Source: Amycolatopsis decaplanina DSM 44594
GTDB lineage: Bacteria; Actinomycetota; Actinomycetes; Mycobacteriales; Pseudonocardiaceae
DNA: 64,000 nt
Direction: 5' to 3'
NCBI RefSeq assembly: GCF_000342005.1
Contig: NZ_AOHO01000047.1
Coordinates: 124,001 to 188,000, forward strand
In this document: in pieces, positions 18,724 through 27,214 of the stretch
Layout of the letters: each line of letters begins with the position of its first letter
How positions within the stretch are numbered: the first letter of the stretch is position 1
Notes under the pieces: model-generated
What the model was told of the DNA's origin: nothing
The model's input: only the letters and a program-made list of their open reading frames with translations
Databases searched by the model: none
Position numbers and translations under genes: made by a program

Positions 18724-19419
18724 GTGACCGGGACGACGACGGCCGAGGTGATGGCTGAACTGGCCGCTCTCGAGGACCCGCGCGCACGTCAGGTGAACGA
18801 GAAACACGGCGACGACCACGGGGTGAACCTCGGCAAGCTGCGTGCGGTCGCGAAGCGGCTGAAAACGCAGCAAGAGCTCGCACGCGAGCTCTGGGAAACG
18901 GACGACACCGCGGCGAAACTGCTCGCGCTCCTGATCTGCCGTCCGAAGGCGTTCGACCGCGACGATCTGGACCGCATGGTGCGCGAGGCGCGCACCCCGA
19001 AGGTGCACGACTGGCTCGTGAACTACGTGGTCAAGAAGAATCCGCACGCCGAGGAGCTGCGCCTGGCCTGGTCCGCCGATCCGGAGCCCGTGGTCGCGAG
19101 CGCCGGCTGGGCGTTGACCACCGAACGCGTGGCGAAGAAGCCCGAGGGTCTCGATCTCCCCCGGCTGCTCGACGTCATCGAGGCGGAGATGAAGACCGCG
19201 CCGGATCGCCTGCAGTGGGCGATGAACCACTGCCTGGCGCAGATCGGGATCGACCACGCGGAACACCGTGCCCGGGCGATCGACATAGGGGAGCGCCTGG
19301 AAGTGCTCAAGGACTATCCGACCCCGCCGGACTGCACGTCGCCGTTCGCGCCCGTGTGGATCGCCGAGATGGTGCGACGGCAGCACGAGCTGGAGGTTGA
19401 TCGCAGGCCCGGTCCGTGA
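18724..19419 (+). CDS. AlkD-like DNA alkylation repair protein
   Basis: 231-residue protein of HEAT-like helical repeats. The pattern GVNLGKLRAVAKRLKTQQELARELWETDD followed by WLVNYVVKKNP and WALTTERVAKK matches the AlkD-type DNA glycosylase family that removes alkylated purines. The start GTG 18724 follows GGAGG by six bases; the longer frame to 18652 has no ribosome site. The stop codon lies inside the left arm of a 25-bp hairpin. The assignment to function is by fold pattern only. Confidence 0.7.
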   Translation: MTGTTTAEVMAELAALEDPRARQVNEKHGDDHGVNLGKLRAVAKRLKTQQELARELWETDDTAAKLLALLICRPKAFDRDDLDRMVREARTPKVHDWLVNYVVKKNPHAEELRLAWSADPEPVVASAGWALTTERVAKKPEGLDLPRLLDVIEAEMKTAPDRLQWAMNHCLAQIGIDHAEHRARAIDIGERLEVLKDYPTPPDCTSPFAPVWIAEMVRRQHELEVDRRPGP

Positions 19420-19466
19420 AGGCCTCCTTGAGGGACTCTGGGTCCCTCAAGGAGGCCTTCACGGAC
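19412..19466. terminator. Perfect 25-bp hairpin at the end of the AlkD-like gene
   Basis: GTCCGTGAAGGCCTCCTTGA... (25 nt at 19412-19436) is the exact reverse complement of 19442-19466, with a five-base loop TCTGG. The stop TGA (19417-19419) is inside the left arm. There is no trailing T run. It probably ends transcription or protects the 3' end in both directions between convergent genes. The unusually long, perfect arms are like the hairpin at 46390-46448. Confidence 0.8.
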
Positions 19467-19497
19467 TCGAGAAGGTACGGAGGAGTGGACCGACGTC

Positions 19498-19881
19498 TCA
19501 GCCGACCGCGTCCGCCTTGATGGCCTCGAACTGGGCGCCCATGCGCGCCGCGAGCGCCTCCGCCGCCCGCAACGGCCGGACCATCACCTTGAAGTCGGTG
19601 ATCTTGCCGTCGGTGTCGAAGGTCAGGAGGTCGCAGCCGTTGATCTCCAGCCCGTCGACCGTCGCTTCGAACTCGTACACGTGGTGCGCGCCGTCGTGGA
19701 TCTCGCGGACGTAGCGGAAGTCCTCGAACACGCGCAGGACCCCGCGCAGGATCGCCGCGGTGATCGCCTTCCCCTGGTAGGGCTTGAACGCCACCGGGCT
19801 GGTGAAGACCACGTCGTCGGCGAGCAACGCCTCGATCGCGGCGGCGTCCTTCGCTTCGACTGCTTCACGGAACGTGGGCAT
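19498..19881 (-). CDS. NTF2/SnoaL-like protein
   Basis: 127-residue protein of the SnoaL-like/NTF2 fold. It starts MPTFREAVEAKDAAAIEALLADDVVFTSPVAF, the typical first helix and strand of this family, with later residues VDGLEINGCDLLTFDTDGKI. It is monomeric-domain sized and probably binds a small hydrophobic ligand or is an isomerase/hydrolase. GAGGAGATCGCC precedes the ATG. It is divergent from padR, whose promoter region holds a palindrome; PadR regulation of this gene is likely but inferred. Confidence 0.82.
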   Translation of the reverse strand: MPTFREAVEAKDAAAIEALLADDVVFTSPVAFKPYQGKAITAAILRGVLRVFEDFRYVREIHDGAHHVYEFEATVDGLEINGCDLLTFDTDGKITDFKVMVRPLRAAEALAARMGAQFEAIKADAVG

Positions 19882-19897
19882 GGCGATCTCCTCATAG

Positions 19898-19909
19898 TCA
19901 ACTTGTTGA
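19898..19909. promoter_or_regulatory. TCAACTTGTTGA palindrome, candidate PadR operator
   Basis: A near-perfect inverted repeat (TCAAC, TT, GTTGA) about 16 bp upstream of the SnoaL-like gene and about 100 bp from padR. A related AATCAACTTTG is in the padR promoter at about 19963. PadR proteins usually repress the divergent neighbour. Binding is inferred. Confidence 0.5.
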
Positions 19910-19970
19910 GTAGACGCCGCCGAGCGTAGGTGATCACCACGCCACTGTCCATCAAAGTGTCTAATCAACT

Positions 19971-19999
19971 TTGCGACTAATCGGCACAGTGACTATCAT
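19971..19999 (+). promoter_or_regulatory. padR promoter, probably leaderless mRNA
   Basis: TTGCGA (19971-19976), a 17-bp spacer, then TATCAT (19994-19999). The ATG of padR is six bases after the -10 box, so transcription is expected to start at or next to the start codon; no Shine-Dalgarno is present. Confidence 0.6.
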
Positions 20000-20005
20000 C
20001 GCGCC

Positions 20006-20587
20006 ATGGCGCTGCGGAACGCGATCCTCGCGACGCTCCTGGACGGCGAGTCCTCGGGCTACGACCTGGCGAAGAGCTTCAACGCCTCGGTCGCCAACTT
20101 CTGGACCGCGACGCCGCAGCAGCTTTACCGTGAGCTGGACAAGATGGAATCGCAGGGCCTGGTGGCGGCACGGGTCGTCGAACAGCAACGGCGTCCCAAC
20201 AAGCGGCTCTTCTCCTTGACCGACGCGGGCGCGGCCGAACTCGCCGGCTTCACCACGCGAGCGCCGAAGCCGACCGCGATCCGTGACGAACTGCTGGTGC
20301 AGGTCCAGGCGGTCGAGGCAGGCGACGACGAGGGGATCCGGCGCTCCGTCGCGGACAGGATGGCCATCGCCGAAACGAAGCTCAAACGGTTCGAACGTCT
20401 CCGGGAGCGGATGCTCGGCGACTCCGCCGAGGCCGAGTTCCTCGCGACCGCGCCCCGTGTCGGGCCGTATCTGACCCTCGCCCGCGGGATCGCGTTCGAA
20501 CAAGAGAACATCCGCTGGTGTGAACAGGTTCTCGCGGTGCTCGACCGGCGTGCGGCCGCGGGTGACGGAGGTGATCGGCTTGGTTGA
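20006..20587 (+). CDS. PadR family transcriptional regulator
   Basis: 193-residue repressor. The N-terminal winged-helix PadR domain (about residues 4-80) reads LRNAILATLLDGESSGYDLAKSFN and LYRELDKMESQGLVAARVV, followed by the C-terminal helical dimerisation part (about 90-190). It overlaps a VOC-family gene by 8 nt and is divergent from the SnoaL-like gene. The ligand is unknown. Confidence 0.93.
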   Translation: MALRNAILATLLDGESSGYDLAKSFNASVANFWTATPQQLYRELDKMESQGLVAARVVEQQRRPNKRLFSLTDAGAAELAGFTTRAPKPTAIRDELLVQVQAVEAGDDEGIRRSVADRMAIAETKLKRFERLRERMLGDSAEAEFLATAPRVGPYLTLARGIAFEQENIRWCEQVLAVLDRRAAAGDGGDRLG

Positions 20588-21002
20588 GCGGAAGACGGGT
20601 CCGAAGTTCCGCCAGGTGGTGCTGGACTGCACCGATGCCCGTGCCCTGGCGGAGTTCTACCGCCGCCTGCTGGTGTGGGACTACCGCCCCGGCGACGAAG
20701 CATCCTCCTCCGGCGCCGAGGACAAGGACTGGCTGGTACTGAGAAACCCGGACGGCGGGGCGCAGATCGCCTTCCAGCAGGTCGATCGGCTGCCGGAAGC
20801 GAGCTGGCCGGACGCCGAACCCGTGCCCCAGCAACTGCACCTGGACCTGACCGTGGACTCGGTCGAGGAACTCGAGGAGCAGCACGCCCGTGTCCTCGAA
20901 CTCGGCGGGCGGCTCAGGTACGACCGCAGCGACCACCCGGAAGAACCCTTGCGCGTCTACGCGGATCCGGCGGGGCATCCGTTCTGCGTCTTCGTCGCCT
21001 GA
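20580..21002 (+). CDS. VOC-family (glyoxalase-like) protein
   Basis: 140-residue single vicinal-oxygen-chelate fold protein, starting LVERKTGPKFRQVVLDCTDARALAEFYRRLLVW with a C-terminal YADPAGHPFCVFV. TTG 20580 is chosen because GGAGG lies eight bases upstream within padR. Enzymatic or resistance roles occur in this family; none can be assigned. It is co-transcribed with padR. Confidence 0.83.
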   Translation: MVERKTGPKFRQVVLDCTDARALAEFYRRLLVWDYRPGDEASSSGAEDKDWLVLRNPDGGAQIAFQQVDRLPEASWPDAEPVPQQLHLDLTVDSVEELEEQHARVLELGGRLRYDRSDHPEEPLRVYADPAGHPFCVFVA

Positions 21003-21008
21003 ACGCGC

Positions 21009-22880
21009 TCAGGCTCGGCAAAGCAGCGCGTCAGGGGTGCGATTCGAGCCGATACGGCCGGTGTACGCGACTCCGGCGACGTACTCGCCCGGTGCGCATT
21101 GCCCTTTGTAGTGGCCCGACGCGAAGTCACCGCCGGGAGTCCCGGGCGGCCGGTTGTCGCCGCGGTCGAACCAGACCGTCCGGCCGGTTCGGCCCAGCGG
21201 GGTGGCGGACCGGCCGCACAACAGGGCGGAGAACGCCGAACCGGTGACGCTGTGACCGACCGCGGCGTGATCGGGCGGGCATTGCACCTTGGTGTAGCCG
21301 GACGCCCAGTCGGTGTCCACATAGGATTCCCCGCGGACCACGGCGTATCCCGTCGGGACGGCGAGCGTGCCGGTGCACAGACCCCGGTTCCCGGTGTGGG
21401 AAAGACCGCTGAGCCGCTGGCCGTCGGGGCAGGCTCCCTTGCGCGCGCCCGGATCCCAGTCCGCCATCCCGCGAACCGCGCGGGACGCCTGGAAATCGGC
21501 GTGGTCGAGATTGAGCATCGACCAGCGCTCGGTCTCCGGGATCCGGCCGGAGCGGGATGGCGAGCTCACCAGCCGCCGCCACGCGGGGCCACGCCAGTCC
21601 GTGCCGTCGAGCACGTCGACGCGCCTGCCGGCGGTGTCCCACGAGAGCAACGACCACCCGTTGCCCGTGTCGCCGTCGTGGAAGCCGACCGCGGGCCAGT
21701 AGGCGAAGTCGGTGTCGGTCTCGGCGAGATAGCCGACGAAGTTCTCGAACCAGGCGCGGCTCGCCGCATCGGTGGTGTGACGGCCTTCGCCGAACTCACT
21801 GATCCAGAGCGGCGCGGTGTAGTGCTTGCCGGTCTCCGCCGAGACGAAGAACGCTTGCCGGTGAAGGACATCGCGTAATTCCTGGGGTGACAGGTCGCGG
21901 TAGCGCGGGTCGTGGGTCTCGCCGGTGCCGGTCGCTCCGGAGTGGTTCGGACCGGTGTAGCCGTAGAAATGCGCGGCGTAGACCAGTTTTCCGGAGTCCA
22001 CGAGCGTATGCGACAGCGTGCGGGCCGGTTCCAGCGTGGGCCTCCCGTGGGGAAGGCCGTCGACGGGCAGGCCGGTCCAGTTGATGCCCTCGACGATGAG
22101 CAGCAGGCCGGGATTGGCCTCGGTCTGGATGCGATCGGCCACTCGCTGGCTCGCGCGCTGCCAGTCCGTGGCGTTTCCCCAGCCCCAATTGGGATCGTCG
22201 AAGACGTTGCGGCGGACCTCGTTGTACAGATCGGCGCCGACCACCCGCTTGTTCGCGGCGTAGCGGCGGGCCATGAACAGCCAGTCGTCCTGCCACCGCT
22301 GCTCGGTCTGCGCGGTGTTCCAGCGCTCGTTGCCGTCGAGACCACAGCACCAGCGGGAGGTCGTGGTGTGGTTGTTGAGGATCACCGCGAACCCGCGTGC
22401 GGTCAGCCGCGTGACGACGCGGTCGTAGACCTGCAACGGGGTCAGGCCGCGCAGCTCCGGATTCGCCGGGAGATCGGGGACCGGCCTGGTGTCGTGGATC
22501 ATCGCGTTGGAGAAAGGAAGCCGGACACTGTTCAGGCCCAGCTCCGCCAGTCCGTCGATGATCGTGTCGATCGCCGCCCGGTCCAGCCCGAGCGGCGTCT
22601 GGTAGGCGATCTCACCGGCGTGGTGCGCGGCCGGATCGTTCACGTCGCCCGACCCGGTCCACGTACCGCTCGCGCCGTGCCAGTTGGCGGCCTTCAGTTT
22701 GAACCGGTCGCCCGCCGCGTCGACGATGTAGCGGCCGCGCGTGCTGAGCGGTGCGACCCAGGCCGCGGGGTCCGTCTCGGCGCGGGCAGGCGCGAGCGGG
22801 GGAGGGGGAACCACGATTCCGGCGGTCACCAGTGCGGCGAGCAGCACACTCTTGATCCTCACCCGCCGGAGGCTAGCCAC
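21009..22880 (-). CDS. Secreted glycoside hydrolase family 5 enzyme (cellulase-like)
   Basis: 623-residue exported enzyme. A signal peptide spans about residues 1-34. The GH5 barrel is at about 40-420: the acid/base is Glu221 in LYNEV and the nucleophile is Glu362 in WISEFGEG, with the His-containing LNNHTTTSRW before them. Residues about 440-623 form a Cys-paired C-terminal domain of unknown role, possibly binding. The GTG at 22880 could be replaced by GTG at 22862, which leaves a shorter signal peptide. Its substrate is probably a beta-glucan or related glycan. Confidence 0.88.
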   Translation of the reverse strand: MASLRRVRIKSVLLAALVTAGIVVPPPPLAPARAETDPAAWVAPLSTRGRYIVDAAGDRFKLKAANWHGASGTWTGSGDVNDPAAHHAGEIAYQTPLGLDRAAIDTIIDGLAELGLNSVRLPFSNAMIHDTRPVPDLPANPELRGLTPLQVYDRVVTRLTARGFAVILNNHTTTSRWCCGLDGNERWNTAQTEQRWQDDWLFMARRYAANKRVVGADLYNEVRRNVFDDPNWGWGNATDWQRASQRVADRIQTEANPGLLLIVEGINWTGLPVDGLPHGRPTLEPARTLSHTLVDSGKLVYAAHFYGYTGPNHSGATGTGETHDPRYRDLSPQELRDVLHRQAFFVSAETGKHYTAPLWISEFGEGRHTTDAASRAWFENFVGYLAETDTDFAYWPAVGFHDGDTGNGWSLLSWDTAGRRVDVLDGTDWRGPAWRRLVSSPSRSGRIPETERWSMLNLDHADFQASRAVRGMADWDPGARKGACPDGQRLSGLSHTGNRGLCTGTLAVPTGYAVVRGESYVDTDWASGYTKVQCPPDHAAVGHSVTGSAFSALLCGRSATPLGRTGRTVWFDRGDNRPPGTPGGDFASGHYKGQCAPGEYVAGVAYTGRIGSNRTPDALLCRA

Positions 22881-22933
22881 TCGCTTGGCCGGTTGTATAC
22901 GGACGTTCGGGTTGCTGTTGGTAGCTTCCCGCC

Positions 22934-23485
22934 ATGACCACCGCGCTGATCATCGGTGACCTCCAGCGAGGCATCACGGGCAATTACCCTTTCGCCAAAC
23001 AAGTCCTGCCTCCGATCGAAGCCCTCCTGCCGCGCGCGCGTGCGGCAGGCGCGCTCGTCGTGTTCGTGCACTTCGCGCTCCGGGGCAACGGGGCCGACCT
23101 GCCTCCGGAGAACGCCTTGTTCAAGACGTTCCACGAAGCGGGAGATACGTTCCACGAGGGTTCGGCCGGGACCGAGATGGATCTGCCGGTCGCCGACGAG
23201 GACGTGGTCGTGCTGAAACGCCGTGCCAGCGCGTTCGCCGGTACGGATCTCGATCTGGTGCTCCGCGCCCGGGGTGTCGGCACCGTCGCGATCGCCGGGG
23301 TCGCGACCAGCGCGATGGTGGCCGCTACGTCCTACGACGCGGCGGACCGCGGCTATCACGTGACCGTGCTGCGCGACGGTTGCGCCGATGGTGACCCGGC
23401 GATGCACGACTTCTTCGTGGACGCGGTCTTCCCGAGCCGCGGGTTCGAGGTCGTGACGTGCGCGGACTGGCTCGTGCGCGATTGA
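22934..23485 (+). CDS. Isochorismatase-fold hydrolase lacking the usual cysteine
   Basis: 183-residue cysteine-hydrolase-fold protein. Asp9 (IIGDLQRG) and Lys95 (VVLKRRASAF) of the catalytic set are present, but the nucleophile position in VATSAMVAATS is Met128, where nicotinamidase-like members have Cys. Non-Cys members such as EntB-like isochorismatases exist, so it may use a different chemistry or be inactive. Divergent from the GH5 gene. Confidence 0.83.
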   Translation: MTTALIIGDLQRGITGNYPFAKQVLPPIEALLPRARAAGALVVFVHFALRGNGADLPPENALFKTFHEAGDTFHEGSAGTEMDLPVADEDVVVLKRRASAFAGTDLDLVLRARGVGTVAIAGVATSAMVAATSYDAADRGYHVTVLRDGCADGDPAMHDFFVDAVFPSRGFEVVTCADWLVRD

Positions 23486-23580
23486 GGACGCCCTCTCGGA
23501 TCCACGAGCGCGAATAAATCGCGGGAGCGAATCGCCCGGATATGGCACCGTGGTCGCCGAGCTGATCAAGGGGGCCGGCG

Positions 23581-24582
23581 ATGGAGACGAGAAGACTCGG
23601 GCGCACCGATGTCGAGGTGACGCGGCTGGGGTTCGGCGGCGGGCCGCTCGGCGGATTGTTCGCGCCACTGGACGACGACACCGCCGCGGGTGCGCTGGCC
23701 GCGGCCTGGGATGGTGGGATCCGGTACTACGACACGTCGCCGCACTACGGGATCGGACATTCCGAGCGTCGCATCGGCGAGTTCCTGCGCTCGCGGCCGC
23801 GTGACTCCTTCGTCCTGTCGACAAAGGTCGGCCGCCTGCTGATCCCGCAGGACCCGGACGGGAAAAGGGATCCGGCGGGCTTCCACGTCCCCGCGACGCA
23901 CCGCCGGGTACGCGACTTCACCCGCGACGGGATCCGGCGCAGTGTCGAGGATTCCCTGGAGCGGATGGGCTTGGACCGGATCGACGTGCTGTACCTGCAC
24001 GACGCCGAGCAGTTCTTCGACGACGCGGTCCGCGACGGCTACCCGGCCCTCGCGGAACTGCGGTCGGAGGGGACCGTCGGCGCGATCGGCGCCGGCATGT
24101 ACGACACGGCCATGCTGACCACTTTGGTCACGGAGACCGATGTCGACGTGATCATGCAGTCCGGCCGCCACACGCTGCTCGATCACAGCGCGCTCGACAC
24201 GTTCCTGCCCGCGTGCGAGGAACGCGGTGTCTCGGTGATCGCGGCGTCGGTCTTCAACTCCGGGCTGCTCGCCGTGCCGCGGCCGGTCGAGGGAGCGCAT
24301 TTCGACTACGAGGCCGCCACACCGGAGGTCGTGGAGCGGACGAACAGGATCGCCGACGTGTGCGAGGCGCACGGCGTGACGCTTCCCCAGGCGGCCATGG
24401 CCTTCCCGCTCCAGCATCCGGCCGTCGCCGGCATCGCGGTGGGGATGCGGTCCGCCGAGGAGGTACAACGCGATGTGAAGGACTTCGCCGTGGAGGTGCC
24501 GGCGCAGGTCTGGAACGATCTGCGTGCCGCGGGCCTGATCCGCTCGACGGCGGATCACCCCCGAGTCAATAGGATGGTCTGA
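23581..24582 (+). CDS. Aldo/keto reductase
   Basis: 333-residue NADP(H)-dependent oxidoreductase of the AKR superfamily. The catalytic tetrad is visible: Asp51, Tyr56, Lys82 and His140. The sequence resembles D-threo-aldose 1-dehydrogenase/pyridoxal reductase-type AKRs. Its stop and the ATG of the next VOC-family gene overlap (TGATG), so the two are coupled. Confidence 0.9.
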   Translation: METRRLGRTDVEVTRLGFGGGPLGGLFAPLDDDTAAGALAAAWDGGIRYYDTSPHYGIGHSERRIGEFLRSRPRDSFVLSTKVGRLLIPQDPDGKRDPAGFHVPATHRRVRDFTRDGIRRSVEDSLERMGLDRIDVLYLHDAEQFFDDAVRDGYPALAELRSEGTVGAIGAGMYDTAMLTTLVTETDVDVIMQSGRHTLLDHSALDTFLPACEERGVSVIAASVFNSGLLAVPRPVEGAHFDYEAATPEVVERTNRIADVCEAHGVTLPQAAMAFPLQHPAVAGIAVGMRSAEEVQRDVKDFAVEVPAQVWNDLRAAGLIRSTADHPRVNRMV

Positions 24583-25016
24583 TGGTGTCGGTCAAACAGG
24601 TCCAGATCACTTTCGATTGTGCGAAACCCGAGCGTGTCGCCCGTTTCTGGTGCGAGGTGCTGGGCTACGTCGTACCGCCGCCGCCGGAGGGGTTCGACAC
24701 CTGGGACGACTACACCCGCACGCTGCCACCTGAGAAGCAGGACGCGGGCTTCGTCTGCAGTGATCCCACCGGGGTGGGCCCCCGGCTGTACTTCCAGCGC
24801 GTTCCCGAAAGCAAGGTGGTCAAGAACCGGGTGCATCTCTGCGTGCGGGTCGGCACCGGGCTCGTGGGTGAAGAGCGCCTCGCCGCTCTCCAGGCCGAAT
24901 GCACCCGCCTGATGGCGCTCGGTGCGGTTCGCCAGCGGGTCCTGCTCGCCGACGAGGAGAACGAATCCTGCATCGTGATGCAGGACATCGAGGGCAACGA
25001 GTTCTGTCTCGACTGA
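24582..25016 (+). CDS. VOC-family protein (glyoxalase-like)
   Basis: 144-residue vicinal-oxygen-chelate protein with KQVQITFDCAKPERVARFWCEVLGY and a C-terminal DIEGNEFCLD. It starts inside the aldo/keto reductase stop. Family members range from metalloenzymes to resistance proteins; no role is assigned. Convergent with the membrane protein gene at 25030. Confidence 0.83.
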   Translation: MVSVKQVQITFDCAKPERVARFWCEVLGYVVPPPPEGFDTWDDYTRTLPPEKQDAGFVCSDPTGVGPRLYFQRVPESKVVKNRVHLCVRVGTGLVGEERLAALQAECTRLMALGAVRQRVLLADEENESCIVMQDIEGNEFCLD

Positions 25017-25029
25017 GCGGCCATGATGG

Positions 25030-25617
25030 TCAGGCGTCGCGAATGCTGAACGTCGTGATGCAGAAGCCACCGTCCTCCGTGCGATCCGCGATCACGGTGC
25101 CCTTGGCGGACCGTTCTTTGACGACTCCGGAGACGTCGGCGAGGACGAACTTGGACGTCCCGCTGGTATCGGTTATCCGAACGAGTGAACCCAGCGGAAG
25201 AAGGGAATCGATCTTGTCGTCCATGAATCTCTTCTGCGCCTCGCAGGCCGTCGCGATCGCCGCGGCCTTGTCGCGTCCGGCGATCTTGGCGAGGAAGTCC
25301 TCGATCACCTGAACGCCTTTCTCGGGCGGCGGAGCCGGACGCCTGGTGACGGTGATCCTCGGGCGGCTCGGCCGGCTGATCGTGGTGCTGCTCGGGCTTT
25401 CCGTGGTGCTCGTGGGCGCGGAGGTCGTCGTCGGGCTGGAGGAAGGGACGGGCAACGAGATCCCGGGGCCTTTGCGGAGCAGGAACCCGGGAGCGGCGAA
25501 ACCGGTGATGCAGAAGGCGACCAGCGCGATCACCGCGACCAGGATCCCGACGGCCACACCGGGCTTGACGGTCGGCTGCTGGGTGTTCTGCTGGTCGTGC
25601 AGGCCTGGACAGGTCAT
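25030..25617 (-). CDS. Membrane-anchored protein with Thr/Ser-rich linker
   Basis: 195-residue protein. Residues 1-20 are cytoplasmic, a single hydrophobic helix (about 23-48) follows, then a Pro/Ser/Thr-rich linker (about 55-95) and a small C-terminal extracytoplasmic domain (EKGVQVIEDFLAKIAGRDKAAAIATACEAQK) that looks NTF2-like. Function unknown. ATG 25617 has AAGG eight bases upstream. It converges with the VOC gene. Confidence 0.65.
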   Translation of the reverse strand: MTCPGLHDQQNTQQPTVKPGVAVGILVAVIALVAFCITGFAAPGFLLRKGPGISLPVPSSSPTTTSAPTSTTESPSSTTISRPSRPRITVTRRPAPPPEKGVQVIEDFLAKIAGRDKAAAIATACEAQKRFMDDKIDSLLPLGSLVRITDTSGTSKFVLADVSGVVKERSAKGTVIADRTEDGGFCITTFSIRDA

Positions 25618-25704
25618 CGGATTCACCTTCCGCGCGGGATCTGAATTGGCGATCCGACGGAGCTTTCCCGGCGTGGGTTCCGATCCTTTCGTGGATATTA
25701 CGGC

Positions 25705-25726
25705 TCCGCGAAATCTGTTTCGCGGA
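25705..25726 (-). terminator. Candidate hairpin terminator
   Basis: TCCGCGAAA (25705-25713) and TTTCGCGGA (25718-25726) form a perfect 9-bp stem with a TCTG loop. It lies about 37 bases beyond the stop of the PhzF-like gene. There is no poly-T tail. Confidence 0.4.
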
Positions 25727-25762
25727 ACGGAAAAGCGTGCTCGTGGAGACCGGTGTCGGGTA

Positions 25763-26575
25763 TCAAAGGTGATCGCTGATCAGTGACGTGCCGCCGACCC
25801 AGGCTTCGCCGCCCGTCGCCGTGATGGTGGCCGGGCTGCCCAGTGCGTCACCCATGTCGACGCTGATCGCGGTCCCGAGAAACGCGGCGAGGCACGCGGT
25901 GCTGTTGGCGTTGGCGATGTCCTCCGGGACGCCGATGGACGGCGCGAACATCCGCGCCGCGAGCGTTCCCTCCCGCGATGGCCGGGTATACACGTAGGCC
26001 CCGAGGAGGCCGAAGCGGTCACAGGCGTCACGCAGGCGGTCCATGTCCGGCGTCACCACGGCCAGCGCGGCGCGATCGGGCACGGGCACCAAGACCCGCT
26101 CCCGGCCGATCCCGGCGACTCGCATCTCCGACTCGAATCCCAAGGCGGCCGACAGCAGGGCGTGCTCGGCGACGGCCGGCTCGCGGTGCTCGACGGGGCC
26201 GGGGTCGAACGCGGAGGTGAACAGCCGCCCATTCGGTTCACACCAGCCGCCGAAGACACGGCTGCCGGTCCGGAGCGTGGCCTCGAAACGCCGCTCGGTG
26301 CCCGCTCGTGAGGCGAGGGCGGTCAGGGCGGCGATCGTGCCGTGACCACAAGCGGGCAGCTCTCCCGTCGAGGTGAAGAACCGCAGGTCGACCAGGCCCT
26401 CCTCGGGGCGCCGGACGAAGACCGCGTGCGAAGCGCCCCAAGCGGCGGGCACCTCGCGGCGTTGCTCGTCGGTCAGCGGCGCGTCCTCCGTCACCACGGC
26501 GGTGGGGCTGCCGCCCGCGCCTCCCCGCAGACAGGCCCGGACGAGGGTCACGGACGATCCCGGCGAATGTTCCAT
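25763..26575 (-). CDS. PhzF-family (isomerase/epimerase-like) protein
   Basis: 270-residue PhzF-like protein, a diaminopimelate-epimerase fold. The family signature CGHGTIAAL is at about residues 76-84 in FFTSTGELPACGHGTIAAL; the catalytic Glu in the N-terminal part is not obvious in this alignment. Function beyond isomerase fold is unknown. The ATG at 26575 is divergent from a GNAT acetyltransferase gene. Confidence 0.78.
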   Translation of the reverse strand: MEHSPGSSVTLVRACLRGGAGGSPTAVVTEDAPLTDEQRREVPAAWGASHAVFVRRPEEGLVDLRFFTSTGELPACGHGTIAALTALASRAGTERRFEATLRTGSRVFGGWCEPNGRLFTSAFDPGPVEHREPAVAEHALLSAALGFESEMRVAGIGRERVLVPVPDRAALAVVTPDMDRLRDACDRFGLLGAYVYTRPSREGTLAARMFAPSIGVPEDIANANSTACLAAFLGTAISVDMGDALGSPATITATGGEAWVGGTSLISDHL

Positions 26576-26655
26576 GCCACGAACATTAAGGACACCGGCC
26601 GCGGTGAACGTCGCCGAGGACGAAAAATGTCGGTGGTCGCTGTCACACTCCCGCC

Positions 26656-27102
26656 ATGACGAACGAGGTGCGTCTCAGGGCCGTCGAGAAGGCCGATCTC
26701 GAAGTGTTCTTCGAGCAGGAGCAAGACCCGGAGGCCACCAGCCGCGCGGCGTTCCCGCCGCGTGATCGTGAGCGGTTCATGAAGCATTGGGAGACCCGGG
26801 TGCTCGGTGATCCGGCGGTGACCGTGCGCACCGTTCTGGCAGGCGGCCGGGTCGCGGGCAACGTGGTGGCCTGGCCGCAGGACGGCAGACATTGGGTGGG
26901 TTACTGGTACGGAAGGGATTTCTGGGGAGGAGGTGTCGGATCGCGAGGGCTGGCCTTGTTCCTCGACGAGATGCCGGTACGGCCGTTGTACGCCGACCCG
27001 GTCGGGACCAACATCGGATCGGTCCGTGTGCTGGAGAAGCGCGGTTTCCGGCTGCTGCCCGAAAAGAACGGTGATCACGTGCTGCTCGTCCTCGACGAGT
27101 GA
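26656..27102 (+). CDS. GNAT N-acetyltransferase
   Basis: 148-residue acetyl-CoA-dependent acetyltransferase. The N-terminal VRLRAVEKADLEVFFEQEQDP and the later NIGSVRVLEKRGFRL are GNAT motifs B and A in the RimJ/RimL-like arrangement; the acetyl-CoA pyrophosphate loop is in YWYGRDFWGGGVGSRG (about 80-95). The target is unknown. Convergent with the DUF1232 gene, with a bidirectional terminator between. Confidence 0.9.
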   Translation: MTNEVRLRAVEKADLEVFFEQEQDPEATSRAAFPPRDRERFMKHWETRVLGDPAVTVRTVLAGGRVAGNVVAWPQDGRHWVGYWYGRDFWGGGVGSRGLALFLDEMPVRPLYADPVGTNIGSVRVLEKRGFRLLPEKNGDHVLLVLDE

Positions 27103-27126
27103 TCCGGCGAGGACCGCGCCGGAAGA

Positions 27127-27161
27127 CCGTGCCCCGGCCGCGAGACGCGACCGGGACACGG
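27127..27161. terminator. Bidirectional terminator candidate between GNAT and DUF1232 genes
   Basis: CCGTGCCCCGG (27127-27137) pairs with CCGGGACACGG (27151-27161) with one mismatch, loop 13 nt. A shorter perfect 7-bp stem lies just before it (27103-27109 / 27117-27123). Placed exactly between two convergent stop codons. Confidence 0.5.
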
Positions 27162-27214
27162 AAGTCGACGGTTCAGCAGGGTCGCAACACCCAGCAGAGC
27201 GGCCGTGCGCGTGA

